DNA of 64,000 bases from Mangrovitalea sediminis (GTDB lineage Bacteria > Pseudomonadota > Gammaproteobacteria > Pseudomonadales > Oleiphilaceae). The notes below the pieces were generated by a model. The model made no database searches. It was given only the letters and a program-made list of their open reading frames with translations, and was not told the origin of the DNA. The translations under genes were made by a program, and so were the position numbers. The stretch is from NCBI RefSeq assembly GCF_002514725.1, contig NZ_NTLB01000007.1:186001-250000 (forward strand). Direction: 5' to 3'. Within the stretch, counting starts at the first letter, position 1. Each line of letters begins with the position of its first letter. Of the stretch, positions 10,829 through 21,100 are shown in pieces.

Positions 10829-12609
10829 GGGCATCCCTCCTTGTTGCCACAGAAGAAGTCCGTCAGGGCATCAGCAATGGCCGCGTTGTAGCCGTCCCGG
10901 TCATCCTCCCCCCAGAACATCACGTTATCCACCTGCGGGCTGTAGCACTTCAGAAACACGTTGCGGGTACACAGGGGGACGAAGATCCCCGCCTGATCCA
11001 GTTCCAGCAGGCGTTGTCGCTTCACGGCAAAGACGGCGTTCTTGTAACTTCGATTCGTGGATTCATCAAGCAGCGCCAGGTTCGATATCCCGTGCTGGAC
11101 TTCACCGTCGTTGGTTTCGTGGAAATAAGCCAGTACACGCTCGTAGAGGGGGTCAAAAACCTCGTTCGACGCCTCAGCCTGTGGAAGCTGAAGGAACGCC
11201 TTAATGTCAGCCTGCAATTCCGTCGCAGCCTGTTTAGATTTCAGATAGCCCAGAGAGTTCTCCATCCATCTTCTTCGTTCGTGATGTCGCTCCGGCCGAT
11301 CATCGGTTACCGAGCGGATGTGCTCTATATCCCAGCGCTCGCTCTTAAAGCTATCGAATTGAAACCGAAGGTTCGACCGCCGGCTCTGCAAAAGCGTCGC
11401 TAGGTTGAAGAGCAGCAGCAGCGCTTTGATCGTCTCCCGGTGCGAGAGATAAGAGAGTTCCTCCAGACGGTTGCCGACGCACTCACGAACGGCTTCCCGT
11501 TCGGCTGGATTAGGCATCTCTTCACCGACGACACGTTCGAAGATCGTCTCGCGCAGATGCAGCTCGAAAGCGCTCTTGGTGCAGTCCGTCGATAGAGCTT
11601 TAATCTCGATAATGGGCATCCCCTGGCTCACAAGGAATCCGACCATGTGGTAGAGTACTCGATCCTCGAACCATTCTTCCAAGAGCAGATACAACTGCTT
11701 GACCTTCCGCCATTCACCCTCCGAGGTCGTACCAGGCATCTTCAGCTTCTGGTTGAAGGTGTAGAAGATGCCGTAGGCGTCGTGCTCTGCGCCAGGCGCC
11801 AGCCCTTCAGCTCGGGCCGCAAGCTCGAAGAGGAAACCAATGCGATTCTCGCTCTTCCCCGGCTCATTGCTCAGGAAATACCAGAATGCAGCAGACTGGA
11901 GCGCTTTCTCCAATTGATCCCATTCGTAGGCAATTTGCAGCTGCAAACTCGTCGCGTCCGTCTCGTTCGTGCTGGAACGTCGCAGAAACAGTGCTCGGAT
12001 CAGCTCATCGTTGGTCAGGGGTATCTTGCCAACATTGAGACGAGTGAAAGCATCCACCGGATTGTCCAAAGCGGACAATTGAAACCATATAACTTTCGTC
12101 TGGTTAAGTAGCGCGGCCTTGATCGTCTCTACCTCGCTATCCCGCTCGGCGAACCATTTCTCGATAGTCGTGATGGCATGATAGAGGTGATAAAAATCCA
12201 CATTGAAATTGGCGGCTTCTTCACTAGGGTCTTCGAGGAAGGCATCCAGGCTTGGGCGCGTTTGGTAATCCAACTTGAACAACGTCTGGCGGTACTTTTC
12301 CGCAAGACGCTCATTGAAGTGTCGCATGATCAGAAGCAAGGTGGTCAAACGCTGCTGACCATCCACCACCTCGAAGTCGCCAGCATTCGGGCGAGCCTTG
12401 ATGACCAGAGGCTGAAGACAATAAAATTCTTCCGGTTGCGGGTTTTTGCGCTGAGTGAACTCCTGGATGTCGTCGAGGAGCTGTCTTACCTGCAGTGGCG
12501 ACCATCGAAATCCCCTCTGGTAGTCGGGGATGAAGAAGCGCAGGCTGCTACCGCCTCCATCTGTGCGAAGCTCATTCACAGGCCGTAGGGCAATTTGCTG
12601 ATCGTTCAT
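10825..12609 (-). CDS. DUF262-DUF1524 protein (GmrSD-like nuclease)
   Basis: 594 residues. N-terminal DUF262: FFIPDYQRGFRW near residue 27 and [15 protein letters not shown] near 80. The C-terminal part has WDIEHIRSV and a following NSLGYL, matching the His-Me/HNH core of DUF1524. This fused architecture is that of GmrSD-family type IV restriction enzymes, which cleave modified (for example glucosylated hydroxymethyl-cytosine) DNA. It is followed with a 4 bp overlap by a second DUF262 protein. A 167 bp gap separates it from kwaB, the only sizeable gap in the operon, so an internal promoter is possible. The ATG at 12609 is chosen over a TTG at 12618. Confidence 0.85.
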   Translation of the reverse strand: MNDQQIALRPVNELRTDGGGSSLRFFIPDYQRGFRWSPLQVRQLLDDIQEFTQRKNPQPEEFYCLQPLVIKARPNAGDFEVVDGQQRLTTLLLIMRHFNERLAEKYRQTLFKLDYQTRPSLDAFLEDPSEEAANFNVDFYHLYHAITTIEKWFAERDSEVETIKAALLNQTKVIWFQLSALDNPVDAFTRLNVGKIPLTNDELIRALFLRRSSTNETDATSLQLQIAYEWDQLEKALQSAAFWYFLSNEPGKSENRIGFLFELAARAEGLAPGAEHDAYGIFYTFNQKLKMPGTTSEGEWRKVKQLYLLLEEWFEDRVLYHMVGFLVSQGMPIIEIKALSTDCTKSAFELHLRETIFERVVGEEMPNPAEREAVRECVGNRLEELSYLSHRETIKALLLLFNLATLLQSRRSNLRFQFDSFKSERWDIEHIRSVTDDRPERHHERRRWMENSLGYLKSKQAATELQADIKAFLQLPQAEASNEVFDPLYERVLAYFHETNDGEVQHGISNLALLDESTNRSYKNAVFAVKRQRLLELDQAGIFVPLCTRNVFLKCYSPQVDNVMFWGEDDRDGYNAAIADALTDFFCGNKEGCP

Positions 12610-12776
12610 GCCAGTCAATTCCTCTCCATCATGAGGTTGTGCGATGTGGCGCGCTCGTTTTTTATTAGTACCAATCGCCCAAATAGCGACGCCCTATTCC
12701 CTAGCTTTCCAGCGACCGAGCAAACGTATCGACAACACAGTTCTGAGTCAGAGGTTCTGAGGTCGCCTTTTAGGTA

Positions 12777-13658
12777 TCAATCCGCCTCCCGCTTCGAATT
12801 CGTCTCGTAAAGTGTTTCCGTAATGGCGCCTCGAAACAGCTCCTCATTGAGAAACTGCAACAGTTTCTTCGCCGCAGCCTTTTCTGCTGGAAAAACGAGT
12901 TTGCCGTTAGCTACCTGAATATCGACATCGTAGCCCTGGGAGCGTGTGCTTATTTCTGCGGCGGAGTATGTATCCAAGACACCGAAGTCTCGCAGCATTG
13001 CAAAGCGCTTTCGGAACCACTGATTGGCGTTCATAGCTAAAGCGTCTTCGTCTTCAGGCGCCAACAAATCATGGTCTAACACCGCGCGAATCTCTTCTTC
13101 CGAGGCTTCTTCATAGAATTCAATGAGGGGTAGGAAGGAGTTGACCGTCCGAAAGTTATGAAACAGCAGCTTCGCTCGGTCAGGGATATAGACGGCGCTT
13201 AATTTTTGATCGAGTGTTAGACCAGCTCGCGTCGCGGTTTCATAAGTATCGTTTTGCAGAAAAAGAAACCGGCCCGGTTGGATGACATGGGAGCGGCTGA
13301 AGTTCTGAAAGAGTAACAACTCTTGCCCATCTTCCGTTCTGACGAATGCGACCAGTCCCTTGGCTGAATCGAGTAGTGCATCGTCCATTGAGATAGCATC
13401 AAGGTCTGGAACGCTTTGGCGGTTCTCGCCGGCCAGGAACTCCGGCAGCTCGTAATTCTCCAACAGGAAACGCTCATGAGCCTCTGGCTGATAGCCCGCA
13501 TTGAAATCAATCTCGTCGATCTCGTTGACGAACGCCTCGTATTGCGCGAGCCAGCTCTCTGACAGCGTATCCTGAAGCCCTTGGTGAAGAGGTATCCTGA
13601 GCAGTCGTGTATTTCTGCCCTGTTTGATAACCGCCGCCAGTTGGAAATCCTCAAACAT
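12777..13658 (-). CDS. kwaB: Kiwa anti-phage protein KwaB (DUF4868)
   Basis: 293 residues resembling the DUF4868 family, the KwaB component of the two-gene Kiwa defence system. In the published model KwaB is a DNA-binding effector acting with the membrane sensor KwaA at infection sites. Length, acidic central region and the preceding four-helix membrane protein fit. I start at MFEDFQLA (13658), whose ATG overlaps the kwaA stop by 8 bp. Assignment rests on overall pattern and gene pairing rather than a short diagnostic motif, so a profile search would be needed for certainty. Confidence 0.78.
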   Translation of the reverse strand: MFEDFQLAAVIKQGRNTRLLRIPLHQGLQDTLSESWLAQYEAFVNEIDEIDFNAGYQPEAHERFLLENYELPEFLAGENRQSVPDLDAISMDDALLDSAKGLVAFVRTEDGQELLLFQNFSRSHVIQPGRFLFLQNDTYETATRAGLTLDQKLSAVYIPDRAKLLFHNFRTVNSFLPLIEFYEEASEEEIRAVLDHDLLAPEDEDALAMNANQWFRKRFAMLRDFGVLDTYSAAEISTRSQGYDVDIQVANGKLVFPAEKAAAKKLLQFLNEELFRGAITETLYETNSKREAD

Positions 13659-14187
13659 CCTTCTTCCCCGTATCCAGATATATTCCATGGGCGAGACGGA
13701 CGGTTCGCAACTCCGTGCCTGGGCGCCTCAGTTCTCTCTTGCTGATCAGCAGATGGGAAACACCGTCGTCGTTTTTTACGCCGTAGAAGTGGTAGCCGAA
13801 TAACCCCATGACTGGGTTGAAGTGGAAGGCCCCCGCGTGCGCAATCACCAGAAAAATAATCCCGAGGACGTAAGCACCGGTCAGCCACTCACCCGTAAAC
13901 GCCATATTCTCTTTCGAGACAAATGGCAGCAAATAGGCGAGCAGAAACGCCAGCACTTCCTTGTCATTTTTCTCAAACTCCTTGATACGGAAAATCTGCT
14001 TTTGCGCATTCTTTGCGGCGTAACGCAGCATTGCCCAACACAGGAATACCAGCAGCAAGGCTACGACCAGCCAGCTTCCCCAAGATGACCAAGGTTTCTG
14101 GTGGGCGATTTGATTGACCGCTACTGCCCCCAAGACGGGCGCAAGCGACGTCGAGACCAACAGAAACTTGGCAAACATATTCAGCAT
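13651..14187 (-). CDS. kwaA: Kiwa membrane protein KwaA
   Basis: 178 residues with four predicted membrane helices: about 5-27, 35-55, 80-98 (VLAFLLAYLLPFVS) and 104-125 (TGAYVLGIIFLVIAHAGAF), then a soluble tail. This matches KwaA, the inner-membrane sensor of Kiwa reported to detect phage attachment or injection. It overlaps hsdS by 7 bp at its start and kwaB by 8 bp at its end, so it is translationally locked into the hsd operon. Confidence 0.78.
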   Translation of the reverse strand: MLNMFAKFLLVSTSLAPVLGAVAVNQIAHQKPWSSWGSWLVVALLLVFLCWAMLRYAAKNAQKQIFRIKEFEKNDKEVLAFLLAYLLPFVSKENMAFTGEWLTGAYVLGIIFLVIAHAGAFHFNPVMGLFGYHFYGVKNDDGVSHLLISKRELRRPGTELRTVRLAHGIYLDTGKKDV

Positions 14188-15518
14188 GTTGCTGTCTCTG
14201 GCGTCACCAGTCGAGTGCGGCCGGTCAGCAGTTCCTGCATCATCGCCTGCTTGAGGGCGGCGGTTTTGGCGTGGCGTTGCTCCAGGGCTTCGAGTTCGGC
14301 GTCCATATCGGAGAGAACATTAGCGATTGCAGATTGCTCCTTTAGAGGCGGAAGAACAAACTCCATAGCCGCAAGCACACCTCCACTGAGAGATGGTAGC
14401 GCGGTCGTTGAGACCAAGTCCCCGAGCTTCTTGCGAAGCAAGGCGTAGTGCATGAAACGGACGTCTACGCGCGCAGCGTTGATCACATAGCCAGCCATAT
14501 TGTTGTCAAGACAGCTTGGCCGAGTAAGTATTTTTTTTCTTTCCAGAAAAACAGCGGCACCGACTTTGGCGAAAACAATTGTCTCAGGAGGGAAAACGAC
14601 AGCACCAATCTGTTTCTGAACCGACTCACTGATGTAGTTATTGGCCGCAACCATAAAAGTGTCATTGCCTTCGTTGTTCATGTCAGACACTTTAAAAAAA
14701 GGGTAAGCGCCGGAAACCTCACCTTGGAACCTATTTGGAAAACCACTTCCTCCTCTAAACCTCCCGATATCCCCAGCCTGGACCAACTCCCACCGTCCCT
14801 CAAACCCCGGCAGGCGGGTTTGGCCGGTGAGGAGTTGCTGCATGGCGGCCTGTTTGAGGTCGCGCTTTTTGGCGATCAGCCGGTCCAGCCCCTCCAGCAA
14901 GGCATCCACATCGCTCAGGGCCGTGGCGATGGCGCGTTGTTCTTTTGGATTTCTCGGGACCGGAATGGGAATAGGCCCGATGTCCTGCATGTTTATCTTC
15001 TTCGGAGTTGCGTTTGTCAGAGCACGTTTTTCAGTTTCTCTAACAAATGCTGTAGAGCGTGAGTACCTGTAAAGATACTCCGATTCAATTAGATTGTTTG
15101 GTTTTAGCAGAGCCAAGCTAACATAAATGCTCGCATTAACATCCCAGTCAATTAATCGCGTGTCCCCGACGATCCCCGCCGTGATACGCGTCATCAAGAT
15201 ATCACCACGCTCTGGTTTGCACCGCTTAATTAAGTTCGCATGCTCTGCTTCCGTTATGTATTTTGTATTTTCGAAATCGTTTGCCGTAACGTTCTCTACA
15301 CTGTAAAAGGGAATACCTTGTGGAACATAACGTGGCGTGTAGTGAGTTCCATCGCATATGGAACGGCATACATCAGAAAGACTCATTACATCCCAATCCT
15401 CCGGAATCACCCCCACCTCAGTCTGCTTGTACCCGACCGGCACAGCCGGCGTAGCCGCCTGCAAATCGTACCCCGCCGAGGCTTCGCGCACTGCCATTGC
15501 ATCCCGGTTCACGCCCAT
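14181..15518 (-). CDS. hsdS: Type I restriction-modification specificity subunit
   Basis: 445 residues with two target-recognition domains, each followed by a conserved helical spacer: NPKEQRAIATALSDVDALLE then KRDLKQAAMQQLLTGQTRLP in the first half, and PPLKEQSAIANVLSDMDAEL then LKQAMMQELLTGRTRLV in the second. It dictates the bipartite DNA site of the HsdM2S methylase and of the HsdR complex. The ATG at 15518 overlaps hsdM by 10 bp; an alternative ATG at 15497 has a better spaced GGGATG site. The recognition sequence cannot be read from the protein. Confidence 0.95.
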   Translation of the reverse strand: MGVNRDAMAVREASAGYDLQAATPAVPVGYKQTEVGVIPEDWDVMSLSDVCRSICDGTHYTPRYVPQGIPFYSVENVTANDFENTKYITEAEHANLIKRCKPERGDILMTRITAGIVGDTRLIDWDVNASIYVSLALLKPNNLIESEYLYRYSRSTAFVRETEKRALTNATPKKINMQDIGPIPIPVPRNPKEQRAIATALSDVDALLEGLDRLIAKKRDLKQAAMQQLLTGQTRLPGFEGRWELVQAGDIGRFRGGSGFPNRFQGEVSGAYPFFKVSDMNNEGNDTFMVAANNYISESVQKQIGAVVFPPETIVFAKVGAAVFLERKKILTRPSCLDNNMAGYVINAARVDVRFMHYALLRKKLGDLVSTTALPSLSGGVLAAMEFVLPPLKEQSAIANVLSDMDAELEALEQRHAKTAALKQAMMQELLTGRTRLVTPETATC

Positions 15519-17968
15519 GTCGCCCCCATCTGCTTCAGGTGCTCGTCCACCCGCGCCGACAGGGCTTCCACGCGCTTGGTCAGTTCAGGCAGTGGCGTAG
15601 CGTAACGTTCCGCCAGTTGCCGCACGCGGCCGGTCAGGGTCTGGGAGACGCGCTCCAGTTCGCCCTGCACGGCGGCTTCCAGGGCGGTGAGCCATTTGTC
15701 GTCCACCACCAGAGTCTTGATCTCATCCACGCTCAGTTGCGGGTATTTGTCGTGGGCGAGTTGGTCGAGGGCGGCGTCGCGCTCCTTGATCTGCTTCTTG
15801 AGATCACTTTGCTTTTTGTCCAGTTGGCTCCACTGCTTGAGCAGCCGGGCCTCATCGGCGGTGTCAGCGTCGCCCTTGATTTCCTTGAGCCGTTTGCTCA
15901 CTTCGCCCTTGTTGATCTTGTCCAGCTCGGCGAAGGCGCCGTCCTCGCCGCCGTGTTCTTCTTCCAGTTCGCTGATTTCAGCGACGCAGGCGTCCAACTC
16001 AGCCTGAAGGGCGTCCAGTTCGGCCTGCTTCTCTTTGAAGTAACGGGCGACAATGTAGGGCCTGGGGATCAGGTCGCAGGTCCAGCCGGTGTCTTTCATC
16101 TGGCCTTTTTTCTTGCCGGTCTTGATCTCTTCCAGCACCCGGCGGGTTTCCGCGACCCAGCCGTCGGAGGTGATCTCGTAGGCGTCGTCCTGCAGGGCAT
16201 CAAACCAGTAGTCCATCAGGTGCTGATAGAGATCGTAGGGGTCGAGCAGCGGCGCGGCGCGGAAGCTCTCCAGCAGATCTTCGCCGATGGTGGTGATCAG
16301 GGCCTTGGGCTGGCCGCCCACATCAAAGCCCTTGAGCACCGGGGTGTTGCGCTCGCGCCATTGCTCGAACAGCGCCGTGACCCGGGCGCGGAAGGCGGCA
16401 AACTCGGCGTGGTTGAGGATAGTGGATTTGATATCCGAGGTTTCGACCGCCAGCCCGGCGTAGCCCGGCTGCCTGGCGCGGAACAGGGTCTGGCGCAGGG
16501 CGGGAAAGACCCGCCAGTAGGCACTCAGACCCGGCACCGGCGGAATCGCGGTTGCATCGCCGTCGATATCGCTCTCGGGGATGCCGCCATTCAGATGGGC
16601 GTGGATGTCTTGCAGGTCTTCCGGCTCGCTGGCATCGATATAGCGCGGCAAGTTGAGATTGTAGCCGTTCTTCTCATCGGCGATTTCGTCGAAGGGCACC
16701 ATGCGCGCGAAGCGCGGGGTCGTAGCCTGTTTGTTGAAGGTATCGACGATGCGATGGATGTCCTGCTCGCGCAGGCGGTTTTTGTTGCCGTCCTTGATGA
16801 AGCCCTTGGAGGCGTCGATCATGAAGATGCCCTTGCGGGCCTGGGCGTTGTCCTTGTCCAGCACCAGGATGCAGGCGGGAATGCCAGTGCCGTAGAACAG
16901 GTTGGCGGGCAGGCCAATGATGCCCTTGAGGTAGCCGGAGCGCACCAGTTGCTTGCGGATAGGGGCCTCGGCGTTGCCGCGAAAGAGCACGCCGTGGGGC
17001 AGGATCACCGCGCCCTTGCCGGTGCTTTTCAGCGAGCGAATGATGTGCAGCAGGTAGGCATAGTCGCCCTGCTTGGCCGGCGGCACGCCCCAGGCGAAGC
17101 GCTGGTAGAGATCCTCGGCAGGCGTCAGGCCAGTGCTCCAGCTTTTGTCGGAAAACGGGGGATTGGCCACCACGTAGTCGTAGGTGCGCAGCCCCTCCCC
17201 ATCTTTGAACTTGGGGTTGGACAGGGTATCTCCCTGCACGATGTTGGCGGTGGGGAAGTCGTGCAGGATCATGTTCATACGGGCGAGACCCGCGGTGGTC
17301 ACGTCCTTTTCCTGCCCTTCCAGGGTAATGTGCTTGCCCGCCTCGGCGGCCACCTTAAGCAATAACGAACCCGAGCCACAGGTCGGATCGTAAGCCGTGG
17401 TGGAAGCCACGGCAGTCTCCGGCGAAATACCGATGACTTGGGCGATCACCCGGCTGACCTCGGAGGGGGTGTAGAACTGGCCCTTGCTCTTGCCACTCTC
17501 CGAAGCGAAGTGGCGCATCAGGTATTCGTAGGCATCACCGAGGATGTCATCGTGCTCGGCACGGTTTTTGGCGAAGTTCAGCTCCGGCTTCTGGAAGATG
17601 CTGATCAGGTTGGTCAGGCGATCCACCATCGCCTTGCCTTCCCCGAGCTTGTTCGGATCGTTGAAGTCAGGAAAGTCACTGCGCGCCAGACGTTCGTTGG
17701 CGTCGATCAGAGGCTGGATAATCTGGGTGTTGACCTTGTCCCCGATATCGCTCTTGCCCTTGAGCTGGACCATATCCTTGAAGCTGGCACCTTTGGGGAT
17801 GACCACCGGTGGTTTGAAGCCCTCGTAATCAGCGTACTTATCGGAAATGTACTTGATGAACAGCATGAACAGGACATAGTCCTTGTACTGCGAGGCGTCC
17901 ATACCCCCGCGGAGCTCATCACAGGAGGCCCAGAGGGAGGTATAGAGTTCGGATTTTTTGATGGCCAT
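15509..17968 (-). CDS. hsdM: Type I restriction-modification methyltransferase subunit
   Basis: Adenine-N6 methyltransferase of the type I system. 819 residues, longer than the usual 500-650. It has an N-terminal HsdM helical domain, the family signature SKGQFYTPSEV near 165, the AdoMet motif DPTCGSGSLL near 192, and the catalytic NPPF near 268. Residues about 620-790 are highly charged and helical (SELEEEHGGEDG, KLKEIKGDAD and similar), probably a coiled coil that clasps HsdS. It is the first gene of the hsd/Kiwa/DUF262 operon; a 172 bp gap upstream contains TATAAAT near 18010 as a candidate -10 element. Confidence 0.95.
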   Translation of the reverse strand: MAIKKSELYTSLWASCDELRGGMDASQYKDYVLFMLFIKYISDKYADYEGFKPPVVIPKGASFKDMVQLKGKSDIGDKVNTQIIQPLIDANERLARSDFPDFNDPNKLGEGKAMVDRLTNLISIFQKPELNFAKNRAEHDDILGDAYEYLMRHFASESGKSKGQFYTPSEVSRVIAQVIGISPETAVASTTAYDPTCGSGSLLLKVAAEAGKHITLEGQEKDVTTAGLARMNMILHDFPTANIVQGDTLSNPKFKDGEGLRTYDYVVANPPFSDKSWSTGLTPAEDLYQRFAWGVPPAKQGDYAYLLHIIRSLKSTGKGAVILPHGVLFRGNAEAPIRKQLVRSGYLKGIIGLPANLFYGTGIPACILVLDKDNAQARKGIFMIDASKGFIKDGNKNRLREQDIHRIVDTFNKQATTPRFARMVPFDEIADEKNGYNLNLPRYIDASEPEDLQDIHAHLNGGIPESDIDGDATAIPPVPGLSAYWRVFPALRQTLFRARQPGYAGLAVETSDIKSTILNHAEFAAFRARVTALFEQWRERNTPVLKGFDVGGQPKALITTIGEDLLESFRAAPLLDPYDLYQHLMDYWFDALQDDAYEITSDGWVAETRRVLEEIKTGKKKGQMKDTGWTCDLIPRPYIVARYFKEKQAELDALQAELDACVAEISELEEEHGGEDGAFAELDKINKGEVSKRLKEIKGDADTADEARLLKQWSQLDKKQSDLKKQIKERDAALDQLAHDKYPQLSVDEIKTLVVDDKWLTALEAAVQGELERVSQTLTGRVRQLAERYATPLPELTKRVEALSARVDEHLKQMGATWA

Positions 17969-18140
17969 TAAGACTCTCTGGTTCGCTTGCTAATGATTAT
18001 TGATATTTATAGGTCTGGCGTGACACAGTCAGGCTTTACACGCGGCGCAACGATAAAGGCGCCGGCGTTGCCTTGCACATTGGTCGCTGTACTTAGTCGC
18101 CAGCATTTAACCGAAAATATGCGATAAATTTCACCGGGCA

Positions 18141-21100
18141 TTACCCTTCCACTTCGGATTCCAACTCCGCGCCAGCGACAACATCCAACACCAGGTCCAA
18201 ATACTGGCGGGCTTCATCTTTGCTAGTGGCTTCTCGTAAGTATTCGGGGATAAATTCGACAAACTCACTGCGGTCGACAGGTTGATGCTCCACCAGTGCT
18301 TCGATCATGCCTGGGCGCAATAGACGGTTTTCCGCTGGCGTATCGGGGAATGTCCGTGCGATCACCTTGTCGCTAAGGTACTGCAAGCGCTCTCGCAAGG
18401 GCATCTCAGCATCAAATCCGGATAACTGCTGCAAGTCTTCCGCCGACTCTTCTAACAGAGCATCAAAGCTTAACGATGTTTCTTGTATTTCCAAACGGGC
18501 TGTTTCGGAAGTCGTCTTCAGTTGGTGCAGCTCCCGCAGGATCGGCTCCAGCTCGCCCTTGGGATTGCTGAACCAATCTGTTGACCAGATTCGCCGGATC
18601 CGCCATCCCAAACGTTCCAAAACCTCCTGCCGCAGACGATCCCGGTCTCGGGCGGTTTTCGCTGAGTGGTAGGTGGCACCATCACACTCGATGCCCATCA
18701 GGTAGCGCCCGCGGTTACCCGGATCTCTGACGGCGATATCGATATAGAAGCCGGCAACACCGACCTGCGCCTCACACTCGAAACCTTCTCGATAAAGCGC
18801 GTCGATCACCGCCACTTCAAAGTCGCTATCCGGCGCCTTGCCGGTGTGGGAAGCCACACCATCCATATTCCCCCGCTCGGCAAAATGGAGGAAATTTCGC
18901 AAGGCAATCACGCCGCGTTTCGTGTTTTCCGAGGTAAGGATGTCGTCCGCCCGCATCGAGCTGAAAACATGCATGCGCTTCTTGGAACGGGTAAACAACA
19001 CATTCAATCGGCGCCAACCGACATCCGAATTAATCGGCCCAAAGCGTTGGTATACCCGGCCACCGACTTCGCCAGGCCCATAGGTGAAGGAGATGAATAT
19101 CACGTCCCGCTCGTCACCCTGGACGTTTTCCAGGTTTTTGACGAACAATCCATCCTCCTGCGTCCTTAGCTTCTCAACTACGTCAGCCAGTGTCGGATCG
19201 GCTTTACAGGCCTCCTCAAGCGCCCGTTCAATCTGCTCCGCCTGTTTGGCGCTCATCGCCACGATACCCAGCGATTCATGAGGTCGTTCCAAGGCGTGCT
19301 TAACGGCCGCTTTGGCGACGACACCAGCCTCTTCTACGTTGTATTGGTTAACGAAGCGCCCGCCCCTGACGTGGTGGAACTTGATGCCAAATTCCTCGGA
19401 CTGGGCATTGGGAGACGGGAAAATCACCAAATCGTTGTCGTAGAAATTGCGGTTACTGAAAGCGATCAAGCTCTCATGCTGAGAGCGATAGTGCCAACGC
19501 AGTCGGCGCATGCGAAACAACGGCAGGGAAGCATCCAAAATGCTGTCTGTTTGCGCCAAGGCCGCATCATCCTCTCCGTCTGTCATGTCCTGACGGTCGA
19601 AGAAGCTAGTGGGCGGCAACTGTTTGGGGTCTCCTACCACAACCAATTGCCGACCACGGGCAATCACACCCAGTGCATCTTCCGGTTTCACCTGTGACGC
19701 TTCATCCATAACCACCAGATCAAACTCGATATGGCCAGGCTTCAGGTAATGCGCCGCCGACATCGGCCCCATCATGAAACAGGGTTTGAGTTCCTGAATC
19801 GCACGGCTTGCCCGATTGATAAGCTGCCGAATGGGAATATGCCTGGACTTTTTGCCCAGTTCATTGCGCAGGAGGGATAGTTCCGTGTAATCCGACTTGC
19901 GTCCTCCGGAGACACCCTCCGGCGCATTGTGCTCGGCCACTTCGCTGGCAATACGTTCGCGTTGTAGCGTTTTCAGCTTCTGGTCATATTCGCGGAACGT
20001 GTTCTGCTTGGCCTCCTGGTTTTTGCCGGACACGCGAGCAAGGTGAGGACGTTCTCTCACTACTTCGCGGGACAGCTGATCAAAAATCGCCAGATTTAGC
20101 CCTGCCTCCACGTCCGCTATGGCCAACCGGCCGTCGCTGACCTGACGCCAAAGCCGCTCCAAACCGGCCTTGGCCATTTCATTGCGAATGCGGACATAGT
20201 TAACCCAATCGTTCAGCCACGCGGGGTTTGTCATGGCCAATTCATTTCGCGCTAGCACTGCGGACAGATCATCACCAGACGTTTTCAGCCATCCGTTGAG
20301 GTTGAGCTCAGTCGCGCCACGGAAAACATCAAGCGCTGCTTCCTGGGCTTCCCAGGCTGGGACCAATATTTCCCCACATTGTTTTACCCGAAGGTAATCT
20401 GAATGATTTTCGATATCGAGGATGACATCCCTTAACGGGTCAAAGCGCAGACGACGGTGAATGTAGTTGGCGAAATCCAATGTGTCGCGAATCGCCTCCA
20501 ACGTCTCCTGATTGTCAGCCGAAGGTCCTAGAGAGAGCGATACGGCCCCCTCAAAGACACGGTCCAATAGCGCATTGTCCGACCATTCCCGCTGCGCTGA
20601 GCTCAATTCACGGAGCTCATCAATCCTTCTTTGCAGGGATTCCAGATCAAGCTCGGTATCGGAGAACCAAGACTGAATAGGTTCCAGCGCCAACTTCAGT
20701 TGGTCCCCTGCGTGAGCCAGGGAGCCATTCGGACCGGAGAGTGATTGGGCGTGAGTGATCGTCTCGGCGAGTTTGGGCAAGGACGATGACAACTGATCCA
20801 GATCACCGAGCAGATTGCGCAATTTATCAGCCACGCCGCTGTCCCGCAGCTGGTGCATCCCCTTGATCAAAGCTGGCGACAGCGATAGCAACTCGTCTCC
20901 CAGCGCCACTCTTGGCCCAAACCCTACACCGTAGACATTGCGTACCTGCTTGTACCAGTGCCGCAATTCGGTCAGTGACTGAACGTCGGTATTCAATCCC
21001 CTGAATTGATCGCCCAAGCCCGCTTCATAGGGGCGAGCCTGGAATTCGGCCAGACGGGAGGCATACTCAATGGCTTGCTCCAGTCTCTCGCGCAGGGCAG

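Noticed and set aside
15497-17365. 622-codon plus-strand frame opposite hsdM
   Set aside because: hsdM on the minus strand has all methylase motifs; the antisense frame has no domain and arises from codon bias.
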